From Gerris lacustris (Eukaryota > Arthropoda > Insecta > Hemiptera > Gerridae): a stretch of 64,000 bases of DNA. The translations under genes were made by a program, and so were the position numbers. The notes under the pieces were generated by a model that had not been told where the DNA came from, ran no database searches, and was given only the letters and a program-made list of their open reading frames with translations. The stretch spans positions 113,940,313 through 114,004,312 of the forward strand of contig OX578276.1 in NCBI GenBank assembly GCA_951217055.1. The letters are read 5' to 3'. How positions within the stretch are numbered: the stretch's first letter is position 1; each line of letters begins with the position of its first letter. Shown piece by piece: positions 44,597 through 57,804 of the stretch.

Positions 44597-45456
44597 ATAG
44601 TATAAGAGATAAGTGCATTTTGTAGCTATTTAAAATTTGTTTATGATAATTGTATTTATAATAAAATCATTTCTTTGAGGTACCTTCTCTTCTGTTATAA
44701 AGTTATAACCTTTTCATACTTTGTTGAAATATCGTGGAAATAGTTATGTTTCAAGGACAATTTGAAATAATTGTTTAATTTCATACTCCAAAGAACAAGA
44801 GGTGTGTGTGCCTATCTATTGTCAATCAGGAGCATTTACTAAGAAATACTCGTAGACGGTATTTATAGCATGTTATAAAAAAAGACTGAACATTTTACAT
44901 TTAAGCTTTGGCTTTTAAAGGTAATGAAATTTCGTAACTTATTATTGTTCAGTGTTTTTTTTGTTGTTGTTCGTGTATCTTATTTATCACTGTATTATTT
45001 TTCCATAGAGTTTTTTAACTCATTATTCCATTTCCTTTCACTCTCGTATAGAATTTTCTGTTTTTAATTTATAGCTATATATTTTATATGTGTTCTTTTT
45101 TTTTAACACTTTTTATAAATGATTTTAGTTTCGTAACATATTCAGCAAATAGATCGCAGGATTAATATAATTCCTTTTTTTGTTTTGCAAGGAAACTAAG
45201 GCTTAGTTTCTTCCGAGATAAGAATTTGAGTTAAGCAATGCAAACGATTAATGAGATCTGCTATACAGCAATTTTTTTCTCCAATACTCCCTTTTATTTC
45301 GATTATACTCAACTGATAGGAACCTGAATAAAAGTTTATAGTTCACTGTTCTTTTTGTAAATAAATTATCTTGTTTAAAAAATCCTTTCTTTCCATGCCC
45401 TACATTTTGTAATGATGTATGAAAAGTCTAGAGACAAACCTTTGCATTTAATAATA

Positions 45457-45458
<2 letters not shown>

Positions 45459-45550
<92 letters not shown>
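45459..45550. repeat. (AT)n microsatellite
   Basis: Uninterrupted AT dinucleotide tract of about 92 bp. Confidence 0.97.
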
Positions 45551-45552
<2 letters not shown>

Positions 45553-46016
45553 CCATCCAACACGATTAAATGTGTTAATATGTATGAATTCAAAGTCCGA
45601 ACCGAAAGGAAGTTATATCAAGGCAAAAATGCTCGTAATAATTAGAAAAAATAATTTTTATTATTTACTTGAATGTTTTTAAAACTACAAAGCTGAGTAT
45701 AAAATTAGAAATGGAAAGGGAAGTAAATCGAACATTTGAAATAAACTTTACCTAGGAAATATTTAATTTAATATGACAAATGAGGTACTTAGTACTTAGG
45801 TAGATTGTACTTTTATTATTTCATTAATCGAGGTTAGTATATGTAATAATTAATTTGTACTTAATTCTATCTATGTTCTTGTATTATTTTATTTCCATTC
45901 ATTTTTATTATATTACCAAGATAAAATTTATAATATCATGTTCCTTATTACCCGATTGAAATAATAGGTATCACTCAACGCTTTATAGTTGAAATATCTG
46001 TTTTTATGTTTAAAAC

Positions 46017-46275
<259 letters not shown>

Positions 46276-46300
46276 GTGTAAAACTTTTGTTTATAAAAAG

Positions 46301-47428
46301 ATGTTTATGATAATTCCTGTTGTTTAGAAATTCGAAGTGAAAGCGAGAATCTGCTGTGGTTAGTATACGTTTGCAATGCAATACCAGCAATCGAAATGTT
46401 GCAATGTGGTTTCTCAACAATCAACTGTTCTTATGACAAAGATGCAGCTTTGTCCCACTCGAGATTCTCTAATGACTTTACTAATGACTATTAAATAGAA
46501 ATGACTTGTGGAGAAATAATGATGTACGAAAGACACCACAATGAGATGAATATTGTTGAAATGATAAAAAATTAATTTAGAAATTAGAAAGAAAAAAAAA
46601 AAAAATTACTACTGTCGAATGAAATTATAAGGAATATGAATGTGAAATATCTTTTTGTGTTGAAATTAATGAGAAATAAAAGTTTAAGCTTATATTTATA
46701 TTAATACCTTATTGACAATTTTACTTATTAAAATAGATATTGAATAGTGAGATTGTTAAAAAAGATTGTGAATGAGGAGTTTTGAGAATTTAAGGAAATA
46801 TAACTATAGGAAGAATAAATCAGTTTGTAAATATGAAAAGTACTTATCACTATTCTTTTATATATATTTATTATTTACTAAACGACGAGATTAACTTTCT
46901 TTTATTATACCTACAACTTTTGTATAAAATTATTTTAAAAAAAGGGATTTGATCAAATAATGCTTAAAAATGATTTGCAAATGTTCTTTAGGCGTTTTTG
47001 TTTATTTTAAACCCTCTACTAAGTCTATTAATTATTTTGTGACTCATAAAAGTACAGATGGATAAAAACAAGTTAGTGCATAGCAACTCTAAATTTATCT
47101 AATCTAAAATATTAATGCACCTAATTATAAATTGAAATAATAAAATAAATATTTAAGGATAACTAGTTATAGAGTGTTCTTATAGTTGATCGATTATTTT
47201 TTCTCCTTGGGATCACATTTGTGCAGTAAATATTAGTTTACATGTAAGCATATACCTCATGAAGCCTTATTACTGCACAGTTTCAAACTATTTGTTTACT
47301 TCGGGCATGTAATTTTAAGACTTAGATACATACTGTTTACTGTAAAAAATAATGTAAAATAAATAAACGCTTTGGGAACGAATTTAAGATAATGTACAGT
47401 TTGACTCAAACACTGTAATAAAATATAA
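46301..47428. other. AT-rich region, nothing recognised
   Basis: No coding or repeat signature other than low-complexity A and T. Confidence 0.4.
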
Positions 47429-47442
47429 TTTTGATAATACTT

Positions 47443-47649
47443 TTTTTTTTTTTTTTTTCTTTTGGGTTTTTTAGTCCCGATCAACTGCCAGGGTTATTAC
47501 AGGACGGGGGTTATCCGGCCACTTTACTCATCTAATCGATGAGATCATTAGTGTGAAACATGTCTTACTCCGCTGGGATTCGAACTCACAGCCGTGGTTT
47601 ACCTTGGTTTCAGAGTCGAGTGTGCTAACCCCTCGGCTACACCGGCCCC
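47443..47649 (-). mobile_element. tRNA-derived SINE with target duplications
   Basis: Read on the minus strand from 47649: GGGGCCGGTGTAGCCGAGGG (A box region), then GTGAGTTCGAATCCCAGCGG (B box), a non-tRNA body with CCCCCGTCCTGTAATAACCC, and a tail ending in about 17 A. It is flanked by the 14-bp target duplication TTTTGATAATACTT at 47429-47442 and 47650-47663. This is the standard structure of a tRNA-headed SINE moved by LINE machinery. The duplication is exact, so the insertion is fairly young. Confidence 0.92.
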
Positions 47650-47663
47650 TTTTGATAATACTT

Positions 47664-48421
47664 ATATCTATTTTTAATTAGTTATAGTAATGTTAGTATT
47701 GAAATATTTTTGGGCCAACCAGAACTAATAATTAGTATAATATACTTAATTGCTTCTTGCTTTTATATGATTAACATTTATTGTAAATTTCTAGGTGCGA
47801 TAACTCTGTATAATTTAATTGAATTCTCAAGGTCTAAAATTATATGTTTTTTATCGTTTGTTTGTTGAGTAGGCATAGTTCCTATTGTAAATATTCAAAG
47901 GAAGTAGAGCACCCGGTGAGCGTGAGATTTCCCAGTATAACAAATATTTTTATGGCCCTAACAATCAAGTTCATCAATAATTTTTTTTTTTACTTCCTCT
48001 ATATTTCCGTTTTTCATAAAAATTGCATTATTGTTAATCCCTTAATTATTTAATTTATGAAGTTTAATGATGTTATAAAATAATTTTATCGCAAAAAATA
48101 AATCAGTTGCTTTAAATCAATTTTTATGTGTCTGTAAAAGGTTAATGGTAATATTAGTGGTTGATTAAGTGCTGTAGGTCATTAGTTTTTATTGATTGTT
48201 TTTTTGATGCATTCATTGTTAAATATTAAAGGTGTGAATCATGTTTAAAGATTAAGATATTATGTGTGAAATTAGAAAAAAGTTGTAAAACTTTAAGTAA
48301 CATTGTAAGATTAATAAAATCATTCGAGCGAGAAATTGTGTAGTAACTTGTTTTATTATTTTTCCAGCTTAAATTGTCTGTAAATTCTTTTAAGAAAATT
48401 TTATTGTTGAGAATTTTTGTT

Positions 48422-48423
<2 letters not shown>
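47664..48423. other. AT-rich region, nothing recognised
   Basis: No gene or repeat recognised. Confidence 0.4.
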
Positions 48424-48586
<163 letters not shown>

Positions 48587-48910
48587 ATAAATGTATGTGT
48601 ATGTGTGTCTTTGTGTATTTATTACCATTGCATTTATTTCCTAAAGTAATTTATTATCTTTAAGTTTATCTTATAATTTTTATTATTAAAGATTAACTAT
48701 GTTGTTAACTGTGTATTTTCCAGCAGAAGATAAATAAATGTCTTACTAATTTTGGATCACGCACTATTTTAGTTGATATATTATGTGTAAACCCATCATA
48801 AAACCGATTTAATTGTTATGTTATGTTGTCGATCCAGATATTATTAATATAATTTTGGTTTTATATCGAAATGTTATACCATTATATGGTAATTAACTTA
48901 TGACCCACTG

Positions 48911-49188
48911 GGCACTTCTTTAGATTGTTACTACCCTCATAAAAAAAACTGAGGGGTGCAATAATCTAAAGAAGTTGTACAGAATGTTCTTCTTCACACT
49001 GTTACTCCCCTTAAAAAAACAGAAGTGTTATATTCCTTTGTCCCATAGTACATTGGACTAATCATGCCTTAAGGCAAAGATGTTGTGTCAAAAAAGAGGA
49101 TGTTTAGTCCAATGTAACAATTTACAGTTATTTAGTCAGTAAAATTTATATTCAAAAATAGGTGGTAGTATCAATCTAAAGAAGTACC
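48911..49188. mobile_element. MITE, CTTCTTTAGATTGTTACTCC family, copy 3
   Basis: Ends GGCACTTCTTTAGATTGTTA and CAATCTAAAGAAGTACC; carries the extra hairpin at its left end and the GGACTAA/TTAGTCC interior pair. Confidence 0.75.
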
Positions 49189-50318
49189 ACCCACTGTCCA
49201 AATTAAAGATAGTCTTGACTTAATCATTTTATGAATTACGTGGGTTATATATTTTACAATATTATATGACATAGGGATCAAACCAAGTAATTTGTATTTT
49301 ATCTTTGGGTCTTTGTGATGTGGACTTGGGATATGGAAGTGTTTCAAAGAGTAAAAGAAGCATAATAATGTACTATTATTGTATTGTTAGAGTGCCTCTC
49401 TCGTGGTGTGAACACACTGTAGAGGACTCGCATCAAAAATGTAAATAAATAAATAAATAAATAATGATATAATGCTGCTTTAACACTCTTAATTAAATTT
49501 TGTTGTTGGTTTGGTTAATAAAATTTAATGTTGGTTTTAAGGCCGATTTTTACTCTAATCCAGTGTGATTTTGAGCGTAATTTATTGCTTTTCTTTAACA
49601 ACAAAGTAATTTTACAATTTGAATTTACAGAACTGATAAATGTACCATAGAGTAATTAACTATGAATTCAACTAATATGCCTGTAACTATTGCCTAAGAC
49701 AACCAATTAATTTAATAACTAAGATAGTTATTCAATTTACGAGATGAAAGATTGAGTTGTAAATAAATAGGTGCGATTTCGATAATTTGAATGAAGATCT
49801 AAAAGTGAAATAATTATTTTCCAATTTGATTTAGTTACATCCAGCAGTTGCTGAAAAAGTTTTCTGTTTTTTTAAATCTTTACGTAACCTATTTATTAAA
49901 AGGAGATAATCTTGTCCATATTAGCATAACAAATAGCTATATAATGGACCCAATAATACATTCAGTCTTTATCTTTGGAGATCATATCTAAAGAAAGTAA
50001 ATATTGGTCATTGTATGGTATAAGTAATGTCTCTATTTTTGTACTATCTTTAGTCTAATTATTGATTAACTATTCTTCATCATTAAGTATAATTACTTGT
50101 ATGTCTAGATGTTTTGCTTCCTTTATATTTTAAAAAAGATAATTATTATTTTTACTTCTCTTTCAATGAACTTACCAATAATTAAGAAATCTAGAATTAT
50201 AAAATTGATCGGATTGTCTAAAAATACTAGCCACTTTTGAGCGGTGATGACGACATAATTAACCATTATTTAAATAATTCTTATGCATTAATATGTTACC
50301 AACTGATTGACATAAATT
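49189..50318. other. AT-rich region, short AAAT repeat
   Basis: Contains an (AAAT)n tract at 49442-49464; otherwise nothing recognised. Confidence 0.45.
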
Positions 50319-50555
50319 GGGCACTTCTTTAGATTGTTACTCCCCTATGTTGTTTTAGTATGAAAATGACTTTGACTAAATAACTATTAAGAAAAAGGGA
50401 TGTTTAGTCCAATGTACTTTGGGACAAAGGAATATCCCACTTCAATTTTGATAAGGGGTGTAACAGTCAAAAGAAAAACATTCCTTACACATTCTTTAGA
50501 TTGTTACTCCTCTCTTTTTTTTATTATAAGGGGAGTAACAATCTAAAGAAGTGCC
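50319..50555. mobile_element. MITE, CTTCTTTAGATTGTTACTCC family, copy 4
   Basis: Best-preserved ends: GGCACTTCTTTAGATTGTTA and the complement TAACAATCTAAAGAAGTGCC. The extra hairpin lies at the right end (from 50492) here, opposite to copies 1 and 3, so this copy is inverted relative to them. Confidence 0.8.
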
Positions 50556-51368
50556 ATAAATGGTGGTTAATCCAGTTGATTAAAATAATAAGTTAGTTTT
50601 TGCTATTTTCAAGATTTCCAATAAATTATTTAAGGTCCATACAATCAAAATTGAATAATTTATCGTTCATACTTAAATTACTGTAATATGTTAATTAAAA
50701 TTTCTAAGAATCTACGTAAGGTAAATAAATTAATAAATTTAATAAAAAACAATGTACATCTTTCCTTTTTCAGCATACAAGTCATACGAGATCAATTAGA
50801 AATCTATTAAATATTTGCTAATCAAACGAATGAATATGTATTTATTTTTTGACTGTCTTATAAAGTACAGATGATATAATTGAGATACATTATAATTATA
50901 TTTTTTGATTTGCAATAATTAAAGCATGAATGCGCATTGCTAAATCTGTAAGAATCTTCAGGGATCTTTATTTTTTTTTGTAACCCTCGATTTTGACTTA
51001 AAGCATTACGTTAAGTGGTGCATCGGGTTATGTGTGGATGCGAATTAACCAGGTAGTATAAATAAATATATCATAGAAAATTATAATATATTAGCTGACA
51101 AAATAAAGTACATAAGTAAATTTAGAATTTCAGGGTTTTTTTTATAGAAGATATATAACAAAATAAATGAATTGAAAAACAAAAACAAAAAAACAGTTTC
51201 ATTCATTTGCATAAATTCAATCTGAAAAACTATGAAGGTTGTTAAAATTGATTGTTTTGTTTTTTTAACTTCGTAGCTGAAAAAGGAAGAGGCTGTGGAG
51301 ACTATCATACAGCGTTGTCTGGATGTAGAATAGCCTCAAATTAAAGGAAATGAGCAGTTAACGCTTAC

Positions 51369-51500
51369 CGTAATGTCTTGTGATGGATTGAGGAGGTACC
51401 AATCTGGTACTGGGAAGATCAATTGATTTTATCGTCTCTGCCTTGAACAACGCCGTCTTGAATCTCCTTAACACTCCTGACGTGATAGTACGCAAATTTG
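51369..51500 (-). other. Possible 5' UTR exon of the transporter gene
   Basis: On the minus strand a less AT-rich block ends CATCACAAGACATTACG directly before a good donor GTAAGCG (51368 downward). It contains no ATG, as expected of a non-coding first exon. The next acceptor would be the TTTTAG before 36420, a 15 kb intron. The right edge (transcription start) is a guess. Confidence 0.25.
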
Positions 51501-52157
51501 AAGCGGGTTATTTATTTTAAAATGATTTAAAGATCAGATTCGACTGATGCTCTATTTATTTTAGATTAATTTAAATTTTTAAATATTTTAATATTGATAC
51601 GCGTTAATAATCACTCCGATATACTAAATTATTAATTAATAATTAATATAAACAAATAATGAATGAATGAAATTAATGTTTCGTATAAAACCGAAAAACG
51701 CTAATAGTATGTACTGTTGGTTTAAGTACGGAAGTCTTGTGTGGCTGGTGGCCGGTTTGCAGGGTATTATATAGCTAGAGTTTGGGCAGAATTGTTTGGC
51801 CTTCTGAGGTACTGCACCTCCACCCCCACTACACTACCCTCTTGTTCTATCTCACTCATGACTACTAAACACTACATTGTACTCTCTTCACATTCCAGCC
51901 CTTCTCTCCTTATTTTAACTAATTTAAATAGATTAGAGATTAAACTTTTATAATAATATTTTATTAAGATAACCATTTGCTGATAGAGCTTACATTCAAT
52001 TGAACTCTCTTTGGCGATAATGTTTTTTTAAATTAATTTCATTAGTACTAAATTTATCGTGTTAACAAAAAAATTGTTCGAATGTGAAAACGTAAGGCTT
52101 CAATATTACAACTAATGTAAACTTAAAAATCACAGGGAAGCACTTGCGTCCAAGTAC
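51501..52157. other. Less AT-rich region, possible promoter
   Basis: The 51720-51920 part has balanced composition with pyrimidine-rich ACCTCCACCCCCACTAC and a TATTATATAGC element. If the 51.4 kb exon is real, this could hold its promoter. No coding match. Confidence 0.25.
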
Positions 52158-53315
52158 TTTTTAGGGTTTTGTAGAAGATTAAGCATGCCCGTTATGTAAT
52201 TATGATTTTATTCTTCGATCTCAAGGGTCCGGGTTCGATCCCCCGGGGGGTCACAATGTTTTTCATCGGTAATAACGACTAGAAAAATTCATTTTTTCAA
52301 ACCATTTCCATCGCTTCACCATAAGGTATAACCATGAATTATTTCGAAATTTTAGGACCACCCGTTATATAGTGGTTGGGGAGGGGGGAATTTTTGGGGG
52401 TATATTTTGACTTATAAAATTAATAAAGAATGAAAAATTCAAAAAAGCAAATATATATTTGAATCCTACTCTTCACCAGCTTTCATATGATACCCAACTC
52501 AAAATTTTAAAAAGATAAAATTTTTGGTGCACTTCAAATTTTCGCGCCCAAAATTGGCAATTTTTTAAAATTTGGGATGAACTCCCGGAATTTTCATCGC
52601 CTCACATTAAGGCATTAGCATGAATTATTTCGAAATTTTAGCACCAGCCGAAGTATAGTGGTTGGGGGGGGGGAAATTTTTTTGGGGTATATTTTGATTT
52701 TTTTACCCAATAAGGAATGCAAAATTTGAAAATGTATATATATCTTTGCGCCCTACTCTTCAGCAGCTTTCATTTGATACCCAACTCAAAATTTTAAAAA
52801 AATAAAATTTTTGGCGCACTTCAAATTTTCGCGCCCAAAATTGGCAATTTTTTAAAATTTGGGATGAACTCCCGGAATTTTCATCGCTCCACAATAAGGC
52901 ATTAGCATGAATTATTTCGAAATTTTAGGACCAGCCGAAGTTTAGTGGTTGGGGGGGGGAAAATTTTTTTTGGGTATATTTTGATTTTTTTAGCCAATAA
53001 GGAATGCAAAATTTACAAAAGCTTATATATATTTGCGTCCTACTCTTCAGCAGCTTTCATTTGATACCCCACTCGAAAATTAAAAAAAATATAAATTTTT
53101 GAGTTTACAACATTTTTGCGAATTGCGCATGCGCATATTTAATTTTGAACTTCTGTATATTTTTCCTGTGGTTGGGTCAAAAAGTTACACCAGTATTTCA
53201 AATTTCAGCTCTTTAGCTTAAACGGTTCGGGCCCTATGAACCAAAGAGCGACGGACAGACGGACACATCACCCTCGGCATAAGGGTTTTGAGAAGAATCT
53301 ACAAAACCCTAAAAA
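52158..53315. mobile_element. Element with TTTTTAGGGTTTTGTAGA ends and internal tandem repeats
   Basis: Inverted ends TTTTTAGGGTTTTGTAGA (left) and TCTACAAAACCCTAAAAA (right). The interior has three diverged tandem units of about 285-290 bp starting near 52306, 52597 and 52882, each with GAATTATTTCGAAATTTTAG and a G-run. Near the left end lies GGGTTCGATCC, a B-box-like word. The right part holds AGCGACGGACAGACGGAC. No coding capacity. It shares blocks with the insertion at 5175-5800. Confidence 0.7.
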
Positions 53316-53646
53316 CCATTTAAAGAATTAAATAAATCAATTGAATATTAAATTCAACGAGATGATAGTTTTTGTTTTAGATTTTCAGCAGAATTTTGCC
53401 ATTTAGAGTGGCCCATAGCTTCTAGTGTCCTACATACCAATTGTCACATGTATGTAATTAATTTCAAAATACGAGTGTTACTACGCGCACGCGAGGAGAA
53501 TCAATTGGCGCAGAAGATTGAAGTTTTATGAAGGTAACTTTGACAAAAATCGAAATTCTCTCAAAACCGTATACAAGCAGTTTCCAAGATATCGGCGGTC
53601 CTTGATGTCTTAAATGCATTTTTGTTGAGGCAAAAAATAATGGTAG

Positions 53647-53852
53647 GTACTTCTTTAGATTATTACTCCCCTATGTTTTTTTTTAGAATATAAATGACTA
53701 TCAAGACAAAGGGATGTTTTGTCCAATGTACAAAGGAATATACACTTCTGTTTCCATAAGTGGAGTGACAGTCTAAAGAAAAACCTTCTGTACACCTTCT
53801 TTAGATTATTACTCCCCTTTATTTTTTAAGGGGAGTAACAATCTAAAGAAGT
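53647..53852. mobile_element. MITE, CTTCTTTAGATTGTTACTCC family, copy 5
   Basis: Left end TACTTCTTTAGATTATTACT, right end AACAATCTAAAGAAG, with the additional right-hand hairpin (53800-53852). Confidence 0.75.
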
Positions 53853-54672
53853 TTCAAAAAAATGTCAAGTAAAAAATAAAAAATGCAATCTTTAGAATGA
53901 TCACAATGCGTCCAATACCTCTGGTGAGCACGGAAGCCAATAATGTCGCTTCTTTTCCCTTGTAAAATAAATACCTAATTGATTTTCAAATTTTATCTTT
54001 AAATAGAAATTGAACAAAACAAATTAAATGTAACTTAATGTGTTTGTGTATATACATTTATAATGTGTGTATTAAATTCATTCACTAATTATTAAATACA
54101 ACAAATATTAAATTATAATTATATTTTAAAGATTTTAAATAACCTTATTTTACTATTTAAATTTGAATGTTTATTATAGTTGATAAGTTTACAGAAATAA
54201 ATATTCAGAATATTTCTCAACCCCTAGGTCCAAAGCTTTCGTCAGAATTCAAACTGCGGTTTGTGGCTTTTGTTCATCTGAGTTCGAGGACTCAAGTAAT
54301 AAAAAAAGGATGTAAGTAATCTTACAATACATAAAAACAAAAGATAAACTTGATAGTACATATTTATAATTTGACTAAATATACCTGGCTCTGAAAAGAT
54401 TGTGGGAGAACTATTGTAAAAATGAAAGCCTAAGAACTTGTTTCTACTTTAAACATTGCATTGTATTAGATTTGATTGAAGTAAATAAAAAAACACAATT
54501 TGGTATAGCAACACTGTAGAATGTAATTTTAAATATACGTAGTTTATATAAGGGAAATTATTGTGATGACACCAAAATTAGATTTTAAAATTTTTATTGA
54601 TTTATACCTTTTGATTTTGGTAATTTTTCGATTTTGGCCGTATAGCCATAATGAGGAGATACATGAATAAAT
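53853..54672. other. AT-rich region, nothing recognised
   Basis: Apart from a degraded piece of the 32640 repeat near 53900-53945, no feature seen. Confidence 0.4.
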
Positions 54673-54868
54673 GCCCTCATACACGATCAAAACTTTTGAG
54701 CAAACATGATGTTTGCGCAAACCTGATGTTGGCCAAACACGTCTAACATCATGTTTGCGCAAACCTGATGTCGGCTAAACACGTCAAACATCATGTTTGC
54801 GCAAACATCAAACAGCCCCATACACAGTCAAAATGTTTGCGCAAACATTTAAACCGTGTATGGGGGCC
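54673..54868. mobile_element. MITE with CATACACG ends and repeated TGTTTGCGCAAAC palindromes
   Basis: Ends GCCCTCATACACG and CGTGTATGGGGGC are inverted. The interior has tandem units of about 42 bp with TGTTTGCGCAAACCTGATGT, each built on the palindrome GTTTGCGCAAAC, which appears four times. Confidence 0.75.
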
Positions 54869-55417
54869 TTAAGGATCATTCCTAATAAAACAAATAACTA
54901 CATCATATTTTTTTTTCTTATTTCACTTTTTGTCTGTTTATTATTAATTTTGTTTGTTAATATTATTAGTTCTAAAATATGTCTGAAGTCTTAAACTAAG
55001 AACTGAATATTTTATAAAAGTAAAACTATTAATCCACGTCTATGAAAAGCAGTACTATTTTATTCGATACATGTTACGTATTAACAATAGTTTTGTTTGT
55101 TGCAGAAATATTCAATATTTAAATTATATGAAGGCTAAACTGGATTTGTTATAATGCCATAACGATTAATCTGTATAAGGAAAATAATAGATTTTATATA
55201 CAAGTAGAAGTTTAGATATATTTTCTGCTATCGCAATCAATAATATATTTTTACAATGTGAATTAAATACTAATAATTTTACACTTATTGTTTAAAATTT
55301 TTATTTCTTTACATTAAGTCCTTATTTACATCAGCAACAATATAGAGTGTACATAATTTCTTAAATTTGAAACTCAGATATTTTGTTATTAAATTCTTCG
55401 TGTATTACTTACTCTCA

Positions 55418-55556
55418 TACAGCTTAGTAAGGACTACTATTTACGAATAGTTTGTCCCTAGTAAATTTGAAACTCGGGTATTTTGATATTCAATTCTCAC
55501 ATACAACTTCTTAGGGACTAACTATTCGTATATATATCTGTCCTTACTAAGCTGTA
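55418..55556. repeat. Imperfect inverted repeat (hairpin)
   Basis: TACAGCTTAGTAAGGAC and CGAATAGTTTGTCCCTA on the left pair with TTAGGGACTAACTATTCG and GTCCTTACTAAGCTGTA on the right. A direct repeat AATTTGAAACTC also occurs at 55366 and 55463. Confidence 0.75.
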
Positions 55557-56852
55557 ATACGTCCAATGTTAAGTTAAATCTCCAATGTTCCAATTAAGTT
55601 GTGGGATAATACTAGAAACAGTGTGTTAATTAAATTTAAAATGAACATGAAAAGGGCACGTTGACTGAACAAACTTAGCCCCCCCCCCCCCCCCATCCAT
55701 GAAGTTAAACTGTTATTCGTACTTGTTTTTTCATTGAAAGAAGTATTCTATATAACACTTAAGTTTAGAAAAGGTCTCTAATTAAACTTTAAGTATATAG
55801 AATATAGAAACTTCATTTTAAATGTTTACGAGATATTATTATTATAATTTATTAATTATTTATTTATTTGTTCATTTATTTATTTATTTTTATTTTTTTA
55901 CGACAAAGCTCTAAATTGCCTGTGTCAACTTCGAAAGGTTGTTTTGATGAGATTAAAATTCTTTATGACTAGATATAGAACATTTTCTTCTTTGTATGTT
56001 TTGTATGTCTAAAACTTGAAACATCTTATTTAGATCAAGTAGAGAGATAAACGAGTGAGGGCGAAATAGAAAATGATTAATGATTTTTAATGGCAGATCC
56101 CTGACCAGTATTACGTGAGGTCGAATCAAGCACGCTGCATTTTTTAACAACAATTTTCTAAGTTGGCGAAGCATCAGCCGTTTAAGCATGTATAATTTTA
56201 ATCCTTGTAATGTCACAATGTCTATCTCAAGTCAATCAAACAGTCGTGACTTATGAGGCCATAGAACAGTTTTTGGAGAAAAAAAAAAATGAAAGGTAAT
56301 CGTAAATATAAAGATTAAAATAATAATTTACAGGGCGTATTAGACAATATATCATTGGATCATTCTGAATATAGATCATTTTCAAACAACTGGCTATACT
56401 TTTTTTCGACTTCATGTAAGCTGAAAGTCGTCGGATGGAAAAGTAGATGGGCCTTGGCTTCGATATAACAATCTTTCATGATACTATATTTATAGTATAA
56501 TATTAAAAATAAATGAGAGCAAGTTGAAAAATGGTTACTATTTTCTTTTAAAATCGATTATATAAGCTATTCTTTATAAAAACTTACAATAATTGATTAG
56601 CACGAAATAAGCACAATTTGTTTTTATATTTTATTAACTTTTTTTTTTTTTTTTAACTTTTTTATTTAATTACTGCAACTACAATACTTCATTGTTATAA
56701 GCAATACAGATCTCTATGAATATTTGACTTGAGACGACATGATGCAAGCAACTATCCAGTGATAGCACTTACTAAATTGAGACGAAAAATATTTTATGTG
56801 TAATATAAAGCACAATTAATCAATTTAATTCATGATATTAAAATAAATATAT
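55557..56852. other. AT-rich region with a C run
   Basis: C homopolymer at 55679-55694 and an (ATTT)n-like patch near 55855-55895. No gene recognised. Confidence 0.4.
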
Positions 56853-57050
56853 TTAGTTGTCTAAGAGATCACGTGGCCACTGCCTTTTCAGGCGTCTAGG
56901 AGGATTGTCAGGAATGGACCGGGAAGACAGACTGTGGACTAGTGGATTGGAATGGTCAGAAAGGGAGTCGTGGAAGGATTTGTATCGGGAAATGGCTAGT
57001 TCACGGACAAAGGGTACTCTGAGGTCGTTATGAAGGACGATATTTGAAAC
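56853..57050 (-). pseudogene. LINE ORF2 C-terminus (jockey/R1-type)
   Basis: The minus strand reads LRVPFVRELAISRYKSFHDS then NPLVHSL and ends PPRRLKRQWPRDLLDN with TAA at 56855-56853. The R-R-L-K-R-x-W-P-x-D-L ending is typical of the last residues of jockey-type LINE ORF2 proteins. Only the last about 60 codons remain, the 5'-truncated form usual for LINE copies. Confidence 0.8.
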
Positions 57051-57552
57051 ATAGAAGGGATTTTATTAACTATTTATAATATAAAATACTATACATTTAT
57101 TTATTTTTGATTATAACACAATATCCTTCGATATTTAAACGACCCTTAATTGAATCTCAATATTTCGACTATAGGTGTTATATGTCATACACAATATTGC
57201 TTCCGAGCTTACAGAATTACATATATATATATTAACACACCTATATCTTTAAAAGTACTTATTCAATATTTAAGAAATGTAAATGGTTTGTCGATCGTGG
57301 CCCTCAGACCATCCCATAATACTCGAAATTTCAAGTGTTGTTTAATATTGCTAAATTAATCTTTTTTTTAATGAAAAAAACATTGGTGACAGATTTAGAA
57401 ACATTGTCTGCCAACTCATTGTTTCCCCGCGTCCTAACACGTATTATAATCATTTTTTGCTTTAACGACCAATTATTGTCTAATTCATTAAATATTTTCC
57501 CCATTTTATTTATTTATTTTTTTTTTTTAATTGTCAAAGGACTGGAACCAGG

Positions 57553-57803
57553 AATGTTGAACCACATACTGACAGATAAACACGAGATCACAAATGTTGA
57601 AATGTTGAACCACACATACTGACAGATAAGCACGAGACCAAAAATGTTAAACCACAGACTGACAGAACAGCATGAAACCAAAAATGTTAAACCGCATACT
57701 GACACATTAGCACGAGACCAAAAATGTTAAACCACATACTAAGAGATTAGCACGAGTCCAAAAATGTTGAACCACAGACGGACAGATAAGCACAAGTCCA
57801 AAA
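57553..57803 (+). repeat. 40-bp minisatellite, about six copies
   Basis: Diverged tandem units of 40 bp with core AAAATGTTAAACCACA, ACTGACAGAT and AGCACGAGACC. The array ends directly at a piece of the CTTCCGTTACCTTCGGTAAG repeat (57805-57892). Confidence 0.88.
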
Positions 57804-57804
57804 A

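Noticed and set aside
52190..52250. tRNA gene at the B-box-like GGGTTCGATCC
   Set aside because: No matching A box or pairable acceptor and anticodon stems; kept only as a word within the 52158 element.
54544..54762. Minus-strand frame of 72 residues
   Set aside because: Mostly lies over the GTTTGCGCAAAC mini-element repeats.
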